DNA from: Lysinibacillus pakistanensis
GTDB lineage: Bacteria > Bacillota > Bacilli > Bacillales_A > Planococcaceae
Direction of reading: 5' to 3'
Assembly (NCBI RefSeq): GCF_030123245.1
Contig: NZ_CP126101.1
Location: forward strand, 4,276,501 to 4,340,500
DNA: 64,000 nt
The first letter of the stretch is position 1, and each line of letters opens with the position of its first letter. The position numbers and the translations under genes were made by a program. Positions 28,421 through 37,059 of this stretch are shown here, piece after piece. A model generated the notes under the pieces. The model worked only from the letters and a program-made list of their open reading frames with translations, was not told where the DNA came from and searched no databases.

Positions 28421-28513
28421 AGCTCGCTCGAAAAGCTCAATCCAAATCCCCGATATCAGCCCGGAGCATGATCTTGATTTAGCAGGTGTTTAGTATGCTT
28501 GCTGAATCAAGAT
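28421..28513. repeat. Structured intercistronic element, copy 2 (gap-pgk)
   Basis: A stem ATCTTGATTTAGCA/TTGCTGAATCAAGAT (arms 28471-28484 and 28499-28513) lies beside a CCCCGATATCAGCCCGG block and an AGCTCGCTCGAAAAGCTC block. It abuts the gap terminator. Its diverged sequence but same layout as copy 1 suggests selection on structure. The 210 bp between the copies holds no convincing gene. Confidence 0.55.
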
Positions 28514-28546
28514 AAAAAAGAGTAAGGGGTAAACATCCCTTACTCT
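28513..28546 (-). terminator. gap terminator
   Basis: The stem AGAGTAAGGG/CCCCTTACTCT is followed by TTTTTT on the minus strand, about 110 bp beyond the gap stop. It probably ends a cggR-gap transcript, leaving pgk-eno on lower read-through or a separate promoter. Confidence 0.8.
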
Positions 28547-28654
28547 CTTTACCCTTGTATATTATATCTTTTAGATATTATAAAGGCTATACTTTTTATG
28601 CCTAAAAAGCGGTATTATGTCACACTTTTTACTTTTATTTTTGAAATATGACGC

Positions 28655-29671
28655 TTATTTATGATTGAATCCTTTTTCTGCAATATATAGAGCTAAGTCC
28701 ATTAAACGAGTTGAATAGCCAATTTCGTTATCATACCATGCTAAAACCTTCACCATACTATTTTCTAACACCATCGTAGAAAGACCATCCACTGTCGAAG
28801 AATTATGATTGCCATTGTAGTCAATAGAAACTAAAGGTAGTTCATTGTATCCTAAAATACCTTTAAGTTCGTTTTCTGAGGCTTCTTTTAGTGCCGCATT
28901 AATGGATTCTTTCGTTACATCCGCTTTTAGTTCTACTACTAAATCAACACAAGAAACGTTTGGTGTTGGTACACGCATAGAGAAGCCATCTAATTTACCT
29001 TTTAATTGAGGTAAAACTTTAGAAACTGCTACAGCTGCCCCTGTTGTTGTTGGAATCATTGACACAGCACCTGCACGTGCACGACGTGGGTCAGAGTGAG
29101 GGAAGTCAAGAATTCGTTGGTCGTTCGTATAAGAGTGAATTGTTGTCATCATACCGCGGACAATACCGAATTTTTCATCCAATATTTTCGCTACAGGTGC
29201 TAAACAATTCGTTGTACAAGAAGCATTTGAAATAACATCGTCTGTTTCAGGATTGTAATCCTCATGGTTGACACCCATGACAAATGTAGGCATTGCACCC
29301 TTTGCTGGTGCTGAAAGGATCGCTTTTTTAGCACCTGCTTCAATATGCTTACTTACTTCTTCCATAGAGCGGAATTTACCTGTACATTCAAGCACAACAT
29401 CTACACCAAGCTCACCCCATGGTAATTGAGTAGGATCTTTTTCAGCATAAACTTTCACATTTTTTCCGTTCACTACGAAAGAATCGCCTTCTGCATAAAC
29501 CTCAGCATCGTAGATACCGTGTACTGAATCATATTTTAATAAATGTGCAAGCTGACCAGCATCTGTTAAATCATTTACTGCAACTACTTCAAATTCATCG
29601 TGCTCCATTGCTTCACGAAATACTAAACGTCCAATACGCCCAAATCCATTAATCGCTAATTTTAATGCCAT
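28655..29671 (-). CDS. gap: Glyceraldehyde-3-phosphate dehydrogenase (glycolytic, NAD)
   Basis: This 338-residue enzyme oxidises glyceraldehyde-3-phosphate to 1,3-bisphosphoglycerate. The N-terminal INGFGRIGR binds NAD, Asp34 in VND indicates NAD preference, and catalytic Cys152 lies in SNASCTTNCLAP. The ATG at 29671 follows GGAGG by eight bases; five upstream codons are not needed. Being directly downstream of cggR identifies it as the glycolytic GapA-type enzyme rather than the gluconeogenic GapB. Confidence 0.97.
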   Translation of the reverse strand: MALKLAINGFGRIGRLVFREAMEHDEFEVVAVNDLTDAGQLAHLLKYDSVHGIYDAEVYAEGDSFVVNGKNVKVYAEKDPTQLPWGELGVDVVLECTGKFRSMEEVSKHIEAGAKKAILSAPAKGAMPTFVMGVNHEDYNPETDDVISNASCTTNCLAPVAKILDEKFGIVRGMMTTIHSYTNDQRILDFPHSDPRRARAGAVSMIPTTTGAAVAVSKVLPQLKGKLDGFSMRVPTPNVSCVDLVVELKADVTKESINAALKEASENELKGILGYNELPLVSIDYNGNHNSSTVDGLSTMVLENSMVKVLAWYDNEIGYSTRLMDLALYIAEKGFNHK

Positions 29672-29784
29672 TGTCAATTCCTCCAATAATGTTTAAATAT
29701 TATTTTGCCAAAATGGCTTTATTCTCAACCAGAAAGTGTTGACCACTCACTGAAATAGAGTACTTTTTCAAAACTAAAACTATT

Positions 29785-30816
29785 CTATAAGGAAGGTAAA
29801 CCCTCAGCGATTGCTTTTGCTGCCGCCTCATCAGTAATAAATATGGTTTGCTTTGGCGCAACCTTAAAATACGATAGCATTGCCTTCACTTTTTGTTTAC
29901 CTGCAGCAACTGCAATTACTTGCTTACTCTCTTGAACTTGCTCTAGCTGAATACCGATTGTACGTATTCGATGAACTATCTCACCTGCAGCATTAAAATA
30001 ATAGCCAAATGCTTCACTCACAGCGCCCTTTTCTTCAAGAATTCGTAAATCCTCAGGTGATGAGTTCCGCCTTAAAGCCATTTCCTCCGCAGAGCCTATC
30101 CCATGGATAACACAATCTGCACGCTCATAATAATTCATCATTTCCGTTACCATTGGCTCTGTGAGCATAGCTTGATATGCCTGCTCGCTTAAATGCTCAG
30201 GTAAAAACAAGGTGCGATATTGGGCATCCATCTGCATGGCAAATGTTGCAACGAGTGTATTCGCTTGCATTTGCATTTCATGTCCAATTCCACCACGTGC
30301 AGCTACAAATGTAATGTTTTGTGCATGTGCAGGATGTAGAAATGGTGTCAGTGACGCAACAGATTTGCCACCCGTAACAGCCACGACCTGCCCATTGAAA
30401 CTGGAAGACATAAATACTTGCGCTGCCTCCTTACCAAGTAAGGTAAGTACCGTATCGTCCTCATTATAATCACCTGGTACAACAATTACATGCTGTAAAC
30501 CAAAATGCTTTTCCAGTAATTTTGCTAACTGGGTAAGTCCCGACCATTCATAGACGAGCGTTCTTAATTTTTCTATTACTACTTCACCGTCATCTGTACA
30601 TACCATACCCGACTTTTGAGAATCTAATAACCCTTGCTCACGTAAAATATCTGTTTCTTTTCGTATTTCACGTTCAGTCATTTTTAGTGATTCTGCAAGT
30701 GTTCGACGCCCAATAGGCTGCATTAGCTGGATTGTCTGCAAAATACGGTATCTTGTTTGAAGAAGCGGATACATTTCTGGAAGTAGCCTTTGCTGTGCCT
30801 CAGGTACAGATAACAT
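29785..30816 (-). CDS. cggR: Central glycolytic genes regulator CggR
   Basis: This 343-residue SorC/DeoR-type repressor has an N-terminal winged HTH (about 25-75, GRRTLAESLKMTEREIRKET) and a large C-terminal sugar-phosphate-binding domain (about 95-343, VTGGKSVA, AARGGIG, HGIGSAEEM). In Bacillus it represses the gap operon and is released by fructose-1,6-bisphosphate. GGGAG lies nine bases upstream of the ATG. Its own promoter carries the repeated operator described next, so it is autoregulated together with gap. Confidence 0.96.
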   Translation of the reverse strand: MLSVPEAQQRLLPEMYPLLQTRYRILQTIQLMQPIGRRTLAESLKMTEREIRKETDILREQGLLDSQKSGMVCTDDGEVVIEKLRTLVYEWSGLTQLAKLLEKHFGLQHVIVVPGDYNEDDTVLTLLGKEAAQVFMSSSFNGQVVAVTGGKSVASLTPFLHPAHAQNITFVAARGGIGHEMQMQANTLVATFAMQMDAQYRTLFLPEHLSEQAYQAMLTEPMVTEMMNYYERADCVIHGIGSAEEMALRRNSSPEDLRILEEKGAVSEAFGYYFNAAGEIVHRIRTIGIQLEQVQESKQVIAVAAGKQKVKAMLSYFKVAPKQTIFITDEAAAKAIAEGLPSL

Positions 30817-30840
30817 ATTTATCTACTCCCTTTTCAATAG

Positions 30841-30922
30841 TAGTGGGTCTTTTTTTGTCCCACTATATAATTTTATGTCCCACTTATGGTTTTATTATAA
30901 TATGCTTTGAATTAAAGAGCAA
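30841..30922 (-). promoter_or_regulatory. cggR-gap promoter with CggR operator
   Basis: TTGCTC (30917-30922), a 17-bp spacer and TATAAT (30894-30899) form a sigma-A promoter. Just downstream GTGGGACA occurs twice, 20 bp apart (rc of 30876-30883 and 30856-30863), followed by an inverted GACCCAC. This matches the arrangement of B. subtilis CggR operators (CGGGAC-N6-TGTC direct repeats) in position and GGGAC core. Confidence 0.75.
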
Positions 30923-30980
30923 GTGTATGTTGTGGTAATTGGAAAAAAATTAATATTGGTTTGTTTCCAATTATAAATAA

Positions 30981-31020
30981 AGAAAGGCCTCATAACTTTT
31001 AGTAATAGTTATGAGACCTC
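30981..31020 (-). terminator. Terminator of the 40-residue protein gene
   Basis: The stem GAGGTCTCATAAC/GTTATGAGGCC is followed by TTTCTTTATTT on the minus strand. Confidence 0.75.
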
Positions 31021-31027
31021 AGTCGTC

Positions 31028-31150
31028 TTATTTTGTAAAAGATAAAATGGCGTTTTTCTTAAATCCTTCTAAAGCTTTTTTTGCTTCAATTTTATTTGCA
31101 TACTCAAAAATACGAACGTCTTTTTTCTCAAATACTGTGATAACCCACAT
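31028..31150 (-). CDS. 40-residue conserved-looking small protein
   Basis: The ATG at 31150 has AAGGGAGA eight bases upstream and encodes 40 residues, MWVITVFEKKDVRIFEYANK then IEAKKALEGFKKNAILSFTK, ending at a TAA followed by a clear terminator. Ribosome site, terminator and balanced codon use support a real gene. The pattern (beta strands then an amphipathic basic helix) suggests a small soluble alpha/beta protein. The function is unknown. A dense group of operator-like sites lies 135-190 bp upstream. A longer plus-strand frame over it is a shadow. Confidence 0.7.
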   Translation of the reverse strand: MWVITVFEKKDVRIFEYANKIEAKKALEGFKKNAILSFTK

Positions 31151-31284
31151 TGTAAAATCTCCCTTCGAATTTATCTTTTGTAATATAACAACCACTAGAA
31201 ATCGTGATACTTTTTCAAACTGTTTTATAACAATTTCTTTCTTGACTCTTATTCTACTCGGATTTATTTAAAAAGAAAGCGCAA

Positions 31285-31342
31285 TGTGAAGGTCTTCACA
31301 AACTGTTCAAATTCAAAACGCTTTCATTGAACAATTTGTGAA
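31285..31342. promoter_or_regulatory. Stacked regulatory sites: Rex/FNR-like, cre-like and a long inverted repeat
   Basis: TGTGAA-N4-TTCACA (31285-31300) fits both Rex (TTGTGAA-N4-TTCACAA) and FNR/CRP (TGTGA-N6-TCACA) consensus. It shares its right arm with a 16-bp inverted repeat, TTCACAAACTGTTCAA (31295-31310) and TTGAACAATTTGTGAA (31327-31342), one mismatch. The spacer, read on the minus strand, is TGAAAGCGTTTTGAAT, close to a CcpA cre site. The nearest gene it could serve is the 40-residue protein. Nothing else is visible in 31151-31523. Confidence 0.5.
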
Positions 31343-31523
31343 TTGTGAGATTGTTAACGATCAAAACAAGCTACAACATTGAGATTGTTCTTTTATTCTA
31401 CCTAATAAACTAAAAAAATTCCGCTTTTTCTTTGCTACTATTTTATCTAGCAGGAGAAATGCGAAATTTAAATAAAGGGTTTGCTTTAAAAAAAACGTGC
31501 AATTTGCTACTCATTTGTTTATT

Positions 31524-31760
31524 CTATTCGTAAGATAAATGCTCCATCAATGTTGCGTAATCTAAATTACCATATTGTATGACTTGCCCATCCTTTTCTA
31601 CTACTGGAATCATTAGCATATATTTTTCATGCACTGCCTCATTTTCTTCAATGTCAATGATATCGACATGAAAACCTAAGTCCTCTTGTACAAGTTTTAA
31701 TGTATGCAAACCTTCCACGCATAGCCCACAATTAGCACGAGTAAAAAATTTCACATTCAC
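31524..31760 (-). CDS. Glutaredoxin-like thioredoxin-fold protein
   Basis: This 78-residue protein has a redox motif CGLC (C11, C14) after the first beta strand (MNVKFFTRANCGLC) and a cis-proline segment MIPVV, matching the DUF836 glutaredoxin-like family. It is probably a thiol-disulfide oxidoreductase with unknown partner. The start is GTG with AGGAGGTG seven bases upstream. It is encoded after the EamA gene on the same strand, but a terminator separates them. Confidence 0.85.
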   Translation of the reverse strand: MNVKFFTRANCGLCVEGLHTLKLVQEDLGFHVDIIDIEENEAVHEKYMLMIPVVEKDGQVIQYGNLDYATLMEHLSYE

Positions 31761-31789
31761 TTTACAGCACCTCCTCAGGCTATTATGCC

Positions 31790-31832
31790 ATAAAAAAAGC
31801 TTCTATCGTTTTTTTCTTATATAGAAGCTTTT
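31790..31832 (-). terminator. EamA gene terminator overlapping its last codons
   Basis: The stem AAGCTTCTAT/ATAGAAGCTT is followed by TTTTTTT on the minus strand; the 5' arm lies in the final codons of the transporter gene. Confidence 0.75.
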
Positions 31833-32713
31833 TTAGCTATTGAAGCGTTTTTGCCAATCATCACTGACAACACAACAGCAATTGCTATGACAATTGTAAA
31901 TACTGAAATCGATTCATGAAGAAATAAAGCCGCAAAAATAATCATTAAAAATGGCTGTAAGTATTGTATTTGGCTAACCCTAGAGATACCGCCCATCGCC
32001 ATACCGCCATACCATGCTACATAGGCTAGAAATTGACTTACAATCGCTAAATATAAAAAACTAATCCAAGCTTTTAGAGGTGCATGTAACATCTCCCCTG
32101 AAACGTTTAGAGATACTGGAATAACCAGAACAGGCACTGCAATAATAATGGCCCACGCAATTACTTGCCAGCTACCTATTTCCTGTGCAAGCAATCCTCC
32201 CTCCGCATAGCTGAGCCCTAGTATTACGACAGCAGCCAATAATGCGAAATCTGCAATATGTAGCTGACCCAGTCCAAGATAAATAGCATAAATAATTACG
32301 GCTAGAGCACCTGCAATACTAGATAGCCAAAATTTAAGTGACGGCATTTCCCCCGCTCTCATCATTGCAAAGCCTGCTGTAGCTAAAGGTAACAGAGCTA
32401 GCTCTACCGCTCCATGAGATACTGGCAAACTAGTCATTGCCCAAGAAGTTAGGAGGGGAAATCCTAACACGGCACCTAAAGAGACAATTACTAAGCTTTT
32501 AAACTGACGAGCACTAGGTAATTTTTCTTTTCTTCCAATCAAGATAATAGCAACTAAAATTGAAGCAATTACTGCTCTTCCTAAACCAACGAATGTAGTA
32601 CCAAAATATTCAACAGCTACACTAGTTGCAGGTAAGGTTAAACTAAAACAAATAACACCCAATAAACCTAATAATATCCCCATTTTTTCTTTTCTACTTT
32701 CTTGCACAATCAA
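31817..32713 (-). CDS. EamA/DMT-family transporter
   Basis: This 298-residue protein has ten predicted transmembrane helices in two EamA repeats (about 12-140 and 150-285). The drug/metabolite transporter superfamily exports amino acids or metabolites. The start is probably TTG at 32713 after AAGGGGAG, with GTG and ATG alternatives at residues 3 and 11. It is divergent from a MocR-type regulator, a frequent pairing in which the regulator senses an amino acid or PLP-linked metabolite and controls the exporter. Confidence 0.87.
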   Translation of the reverse strand: MIVQESRKEKMGILLGLLGVICFSLTLPATSVAVEYFGTTFVGLGRAVIASILVAIILIGRKEKLPSARQFKSLVIVSLGAVLGFPLLTSWAMTSLPVSHGAVELALLPLATAGFAMMRAGEMPSLKFWLSSIAGALAVIIYAIYLGLGQLHIADFALLAAVVILGLSYAEGGLLAQEIGSWQVIAWAIIIAVPVLVIPVSLNVSGEMLHAPLKAWISFLYLAIVSQFLAYVAWYGGMAMGGISRVSQIQYLQPFLMIIFAALFLHESISVFTIVIAIAVVLSVMIGKNASIAKKASI

Positions 32714-32748
32714 TCAGCTCCCCTTATTGTTAAGTACAAAACTGTCTC

Positions 32749-32825
32749 ATCTGTACTGGTATAATACATAATAAGAGAACCCATCGTTAAAAGAAATAGA
32801 GTTTTCTAGCATCTGTCCTGGTACA
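32749..32825. promoter_or_regulatory. Direct repeats and -10 box between eamA and mocR
   Basis: ATCTGTACTGGTATA (32749-32763) and ATCTGTCCTGGTACA (32811-32825) differ at two of 15 positions and lie 62 bp apart. The first runs into a TATAAT (32760-32765). MocR-type regulators often bind spaced direct repeats, so these are candidate operators for the divergent pair. Confidence 0.5.
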
Positions 32826-32844
32826 GAATAAGGAGAGGATTTTT

Positions 32845-34221
32845 ATGGATACAAAATATGATGGAATAGTTAAAGACATTAAAAATCAGCTTGCGAATGG
32901 TGATCTGCTGGCAGGGAGTAAGCTTCCCTCAGTCCGACAATTGTCTGAGAAATTTTCCTGCAGTAAAAACACTGTTATTAAAGCATACGATGAATTAGAA
33001 AAGGAACATTTAATATTTTCTATTCCCAAAAGTGGCTATTATGTTGTCAATGAATTTCAGCACCTTGATTCTAGAAGGACGACCATCGATTTTTTATCTG
33101 CTGGTCCTGATAAAAACATCATGCCATACATTGATTTTCAGCACTGTATCAATCAAGCAATTGATACATATAAGGAAGAATTATTTACTTATTCCGATCA
33201 ACAAGGCTTCTACTCTTTGCGCATACAATTGGTGAAATATTTACAAAGCTTACAGGTTTTCACCGAACCAGAAAGATTATTTATTGTCTCCGGCTCACAG
33301 CAAGCATTAAATTTATTAGTATCCATGCCATTTCCAAATGGCAAAAAAAATATCTTAATTGAACAGCCTACTTATTTTGGCTTTATCGAATCAGCTAATT
33401 TACATTCGAAAACTACCTTTGGAATTGATTTATCTATGGATGGTATAGATTTTGATCGTCTAGAGTATATTTTTCGGAATAATGATATAAAGTTTTTCTA
33501 TATTGTACCAAGGTTTCAAAACCCGCTTGGTCATAGCTACACAAATAAAGAGAAAAAGAGAATTGTTGAATTGGCTGAAAAGTACGATGTGTATATCGTT
33601 GAGGATGATTTTTTAGGGGAGCTTGATCCAAACACTAAATCTGATCCATTATTTTCATACAACCCTTCTGGAAGAGTCATTTATATAAAAAGTTTTTCTA
33701 AGATTTTTCTACCTGGTTTAAGGATTGCTACCATCGTTCTTCCCCAAAAAATGAGCAGCCATTTTTCACGCTATAAGTTTACTGCTGATTTTAATAGTTC
33801 CGTGCTTTCGCAGGGTGCATTAGAGATTTATTTAAAAAATGGCATGTTTCAAAGCCATATAAAAAAAATAAAGGAGCTTTATTTTGGAAAGATGAAGCAT
33901 CTACAGGAGGCTTGTGAATTATTTCTACCCAATAACACGCTTTACACAAAGCCAGCATCCGGATTTTACCTTACCATCTACTTACCAGAACATGTTGCAG
34001 CAAAGCAAATTGTTCAATTGTTAAAGGAACAACATATTTTTGTTGATGATGCCTCTAGAATGTTTCTGCCAGAATATAAAAAGGAGAACCTAATTCGCCT
34101 AAGCATTTCCCAGGTAGAAGACAACCAAATTCATACTGGTGTAGAAAAGCTGGCTCATTGTATCACGTTGATTAACAGCAAGAGATCTGCTACGTCCCAA
34201 TATAAAATTCAGCTCCTATAA
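32845..34221 (+). CDS. MocR-type regulator (GntR wHTH fused to aminotransferase fold)
   Basis: This 458-residue protein has an N-terminal GntR winged helix (about 1-72, LPSVRQLSEKFSCSKNTVIKAY) followed by a fold-type I aminotransferase-like domain (about 95-440). The PLP-lysine is K286 in IKSFSKIFLPGLR and the PLP-nitrogen aspartate lies in IVEDDF. Such proteins use PLP or an external aldimine as effector rather than catalysing transamination. AAGGAGAGG precedes the ATG. The divergent EamA transporter is the likely target. Confidence 0.9.
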   Translation: MDTKYDGIVKDIKNQLANGDLLAGSKLPSVRQLSEKFSCSKNTVIKAYDELEKEHLIFSIPKSGYYVVNEFQHLDSRRTTIDFLSAGPDKNIMPYIDFQHCINQAIDTYKEELFTYSDQQGFYSLRIQLVKYLQSLQVFTEPERLFIVSGSQQALNLLVSMPFPNGKKNILIEQPTYFGFIESANLHSKTTFGIDLSMDGIDFDRLEYIFRNNDIKFFYIVPRFQNPLGHSYTNKEKKRIVELAEKYDVYIVEDDFLGELDPNTKSDPLFSYNPSGRVIYIKSFSKIFLPGLRIATIVLPQKMSSHFSRYKFTADFNSSVLSQGALEIYLKNGMFQSHIKKIKELYFGKMKHLQEACELFLPNNTLYTKPASGFYLTIYLPEHVAAKQIVQLLKEQHIFVDDASRMFLPEYKKENLIRLSISQVEDNQIHTGVEKLAHCITLINSKRSATSQYKIQLL

Positions 34222-34235
34222 ACTATGCTTCTCAC

Positions 34236-34274
34236 ATAAAAAGACTGCGCAGCTCGGTGCACAGTCTTTTTTTC
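34236..34274. terminator. Bidirectional terminator between mocR and the S9 peptidase
   Basis: The stem AAAAAGACTG/CAGTCTTTTT is followed by U runs in both directions, serving two convergent genes. Confidence 0.8.
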
Positions 34275-34276
34275 TA

Positions 34277-36553
34277 TTATTTTTTTAGATGACTATCTAA
34301 GAATTTTAACATCGCATTATAGAATTCAATTTTATTTTCTTCATTTTGGAAGCCATGGCCTTCATTCTCTTTCAGCATGTACTCCACGTCAACGCCTCTA
34401 GCACGTAATGCTTCTACAATTTGATCGGATTCAGCTTTGTTTACACGTGGATCATTTGCACCTTGAGCCACGAATAATGGTGTTTTAATTTTATCCGCAT
34501 GGAACACTGGAGAAGCAGCTGTTAATAGCTCTTTATCTTTCTCTGGATGCCCTACTCGCTCATAGAACATTTCACGCATTGTTTCCCAATATGGAGGAAT
34601 TGTATTTAATAACGTAAAGATATTCGAAACACCTACATAGTCAACTGCTGCTGCATATAAATCTGGTGTAAACGTAATACCAGCTAAAGTAGCATAACCG
34701 CCAAATGATGCCCCGTAAATACCAATTCGTTTAGGGTCCGCAATACCTTGGCCAATTGCCCATTGTACGCCATCTGTAATATCATCTTGAATTTTTAGAC
34801 CCCACTGTTTATTACCAGCCTGCAGGAATTCCTTACCGTAACCAGTAGAAGAACGGAAATTAACCTGTAAGACTGCATAACCGCGGTTCGCTAATAGCTG
34901 GACCTCTGGATTGAAGCCCCACATATCACGTGCCCATGGACCACCATGTGGATTCACGATAAGTGGTAGATTTTTAGCTTCTTTGTTTTTTGGCAATGTT
35001 AGATAGCCATTAATTGTTAAGCCATCTCTACTCTTATAGGAAATTGGATGCATTTCAGATAGTTCCTCAGATTTTAACCAAGGGCTTAATGTAGCCAATT
35101 CTGTCAATTTATCTGTTAAAGAATCATAGTAATAATATTTTCCGTAAACCGTATCACTAGAAACGCTAACAATAAACTTAGTCATTTCCTTATTGTAATC
35201 GTTAATACCTAATTCACTTTCATGAACACCTAATTTATCTTGTATTTTACGGAATAGCTTTTCAAAGTTCTCATCAAAGAATTGGTAATGTGGTTTATCT
35301 GTTATATACGCACCATATAATAGTTTATCCTGCTCAGCACTATATAGTACACCTGTAACGTCTACATCTTTATTAGACATAACGACTTCTTCTTTGCCTT
35401 CTAAATCATATTTAACAACTTCTACTTTGTCTCTTCCTTTATTAGAGGTTGCGTAAATATGTTTATTGTCCTTGGAGAATGCAAGTGGTGTAACTTCATC
35501 CCCTGCTGCTAATTCAATAAATGGCTTGAATTCATCTTTTTCGGAGTCACGATAAAGAACAGTTCCAACTACCCCATCTGATGCAACCGCAACACGCACT
35601 TCTCCATTACGGTCTGCTAACCAGTTCGAGATATTACCAGGGTTTTTAGCAACATGTGTTGTTTCACCAGTCTTCACATTAAGCTTGTACACATCGAACA
35701 CTGTCGCATCTTCTTTGTTCATCATAATCAGAATCTCATCTTTTACACCCTGCAAACTACTCAATAAACCTACTGTCACATTTGGATACGGCGTTAAATC
35801 CTTTTCCTCTGTCCCGTTAAATGTTGTAGAGTAAATATGGAAATTCTCATCTCCACCTTTATCCTTAACATATAGTAATGTATCATCCTTCCAGAAGGAA
35901 CCAGCTATATCTCGATCCTTTGAATTTGATACACGGACAGGCTCACTATCATCACCCATTTTTTTCACAAAAACATTAGAACGGTTTTCCCATGCTGATG
36001 AGAACGTTATATAATTACCATCTGGCGAAAGCTGATAGCCAAAGTTTCCTGGGCTTTTCATGAAGTCTTCTACAGAAATTTCCTTTACGCCCTCATTATT
36101 AGTACCGTTTTTCACTTGTTTAGCATTATTTAACATTTTGACTGCATCTTGCTTAGAAAGCGTATTATCACCAATTAAAAGCCCAGTAAATAATCCAAGC
36201 TTAGCTGCTTTTTCTTTGTACTCATCAAGCGTTGATTCTTTTTCCTCTTTATTTAAAGCTCTTACTAAAATACGTGCTGCTTCATCACGTTTAATAGCAA
36301 GGGTTAAATCCTTTAATTCCTCACCTTTTACCCACGTTGCAGTGATTTGCTGACGCATAGATTCTGATCCATGCTGGAAGGTTAAAGCTGTTACAGCTAA
36401 ATTAAGAAATTCCTGTGCTGTGACACTTTCCTCTTGGGCTACTACTTGTTGACTAGTTTCATTGGCAGCTCGTACCTCTTGCATTGTGACTGGATAAACA
36501 GCAGAAGTCGTTAAAATGACCGCTAATGATGCCGATAAAAATCGTTTTTTCAA
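34277..36553 (-). CDS. Secreted S9-family prolyl-oligopeptidase-like peptidase
   Basis: This 758-residue protein has a signal peptide (about 1-29, cleavage after VRA), then an SLH-like helical region (about 45-150), a beta-propeller (about 160-480) and a C-terminal alpha/beta-hydrolase peptidase domain. The triad is S616 in GASFGGY, D701 in GANDPR and H733 in EGHGF. This is the layout of acylaminoacyl-peptidase/DPP-type S9 enzymes, here exported, probably for peptide scavenging. The start is TTG with AAGGAGG six bases upstream. A sigma-A promoter and a perfect dyad precede it. Confidence 0.9.
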   Translation of the reverse strand: MKKRFLSASLAVILTTSAVYPVTMQEVRAANETSQQVVAQEESVTAQEFLNLAVTALTFQHGSESMRQQITATWVKGEELKDLTLAIKRDEAARILVRALNKEEKESTLDEYKEKAAKLGLFTGLLIGDNTLSKQDAVKMLNNAKQVKNGTNNEGVKEISVEDFMKSPGNFGYQLSPDGNYITFSSAWENRSNVFVKKMGDDSEPVRVSNSKDRDIAGSFWKDDTLLYVKDKGGDENFHIYSTTFNGTEEKDLTPYPNVTVGLLSSLQGVKDEILIMMNKEDATVFDVYKLNVKTGETTHVAKNPGNISNWLADRNGEVRVAVASDGVVGTVLYRDSEKDEFKPFIELAAGDEVTPLAFSKDNKHIYATSNKGRDKVEVVKYDLEGKEEVVMSNKDVDVTGVLYSAEQDKLLYGAYITDKPHYQFFDENFEKLFRKIQDKLGVHESELGINDYNKEMTKFIVSVSSDTVYGKYYYYDSLTDKLTELATLSPWLKSEELSEMHPISYKSRDGLTINGYLTLPKNKEAKNLPLIVNPHGGPWARDMWGFNPEVQLLANRGYAVLQVNFRSSTGYGKEFLQAGNKQWGLKIQDDITDGVQWAIGQGIADPKRIGIYGASFGGYATLAGITFTPDLYAAAVDYVGVSNIFTLLNTIPPYWETMREMFYERVGHPEKDKELLTAASPVFHADKIKTPLFVAQGANDPRVNKAESDQIVEALRARGVDVEYMLKENEGHGFQNEENKIEFYNAMLKFLDSHLKK

Positions 36554-36581
36554 AATGATTCCTCCTTATATCATTGTGCGT

Positions 36582-36633
36582 TATATCGTTTGTCGATATA
36601 TTAAAATTATAACAACTTTAGCGCTTTTGTCAA
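36582..36633 (-). promoter_or_regulatory. S9 peptidase promoter with dyad at the transcription start
   Basis: TTGACA (36628-36633), a 16-bp spacer and TATAAT (36606-36611) form a near-consensus promoter. TATATCG-N5-CGATATA (36582-36600) is a perfect 7-bp dyad lying across the expected start site, well placed for a repressor. Upstream, 36634-37059 is AT-rich with no gene I can support. Confidence 0.6.
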
Positions 36634-37059
36634 TAAATGATAATAATTAAATATAATTACCTTTTAAACCAATAAAAAAATTGAGCCATAATACATGGGA
36701 TTTTTGATCTGAACTAATCCACACAATTTAGTTCAGCTTTTATTTATGAATAAAATAAAATTTAGGATATTTAATTGTTAGATTTTATTGAGCGAGCAGC
36801 TCGACCAACAGAAAGCTGGGGCTATTATTACTCGCACAGTGTCCATGCAACTGGTTACACATCATTGATAAACTTCGAAAAACTCTCTCCAATTGGTTAA
36901 AAATGGTTTAAGGACACAAAAATGTCAAAGATCACTATTGAAATGTAATTATTTGTAATGATAGGATTAAATTAACTCGAGCGAACGTCAATTGCTGTAG
37001 CAACTTATATTTTTAGATACAATTCTATTATTTTTTTAAATTTGTGAAGGAAGGTTAGT

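Noticed and set aside
28252..28493. Small plus-strand frames between gap and pgk
   Set aside because: They overlap the structured element, lack ribosome sites and look non-conserved.
31011..31271. Plus-strand 86-codon frame
   Set aside because: It is antisense to the 40-residue gene, which has its own ribosome site and terminator.
36786..36898. Short plus-strand frame reading IERAARPTESWGYYYSHS
   Set aside because: It has no ribosome site, is about 37 codons long and matches no family I recognise; it may be a scrap of an old gene but cannot be supported.
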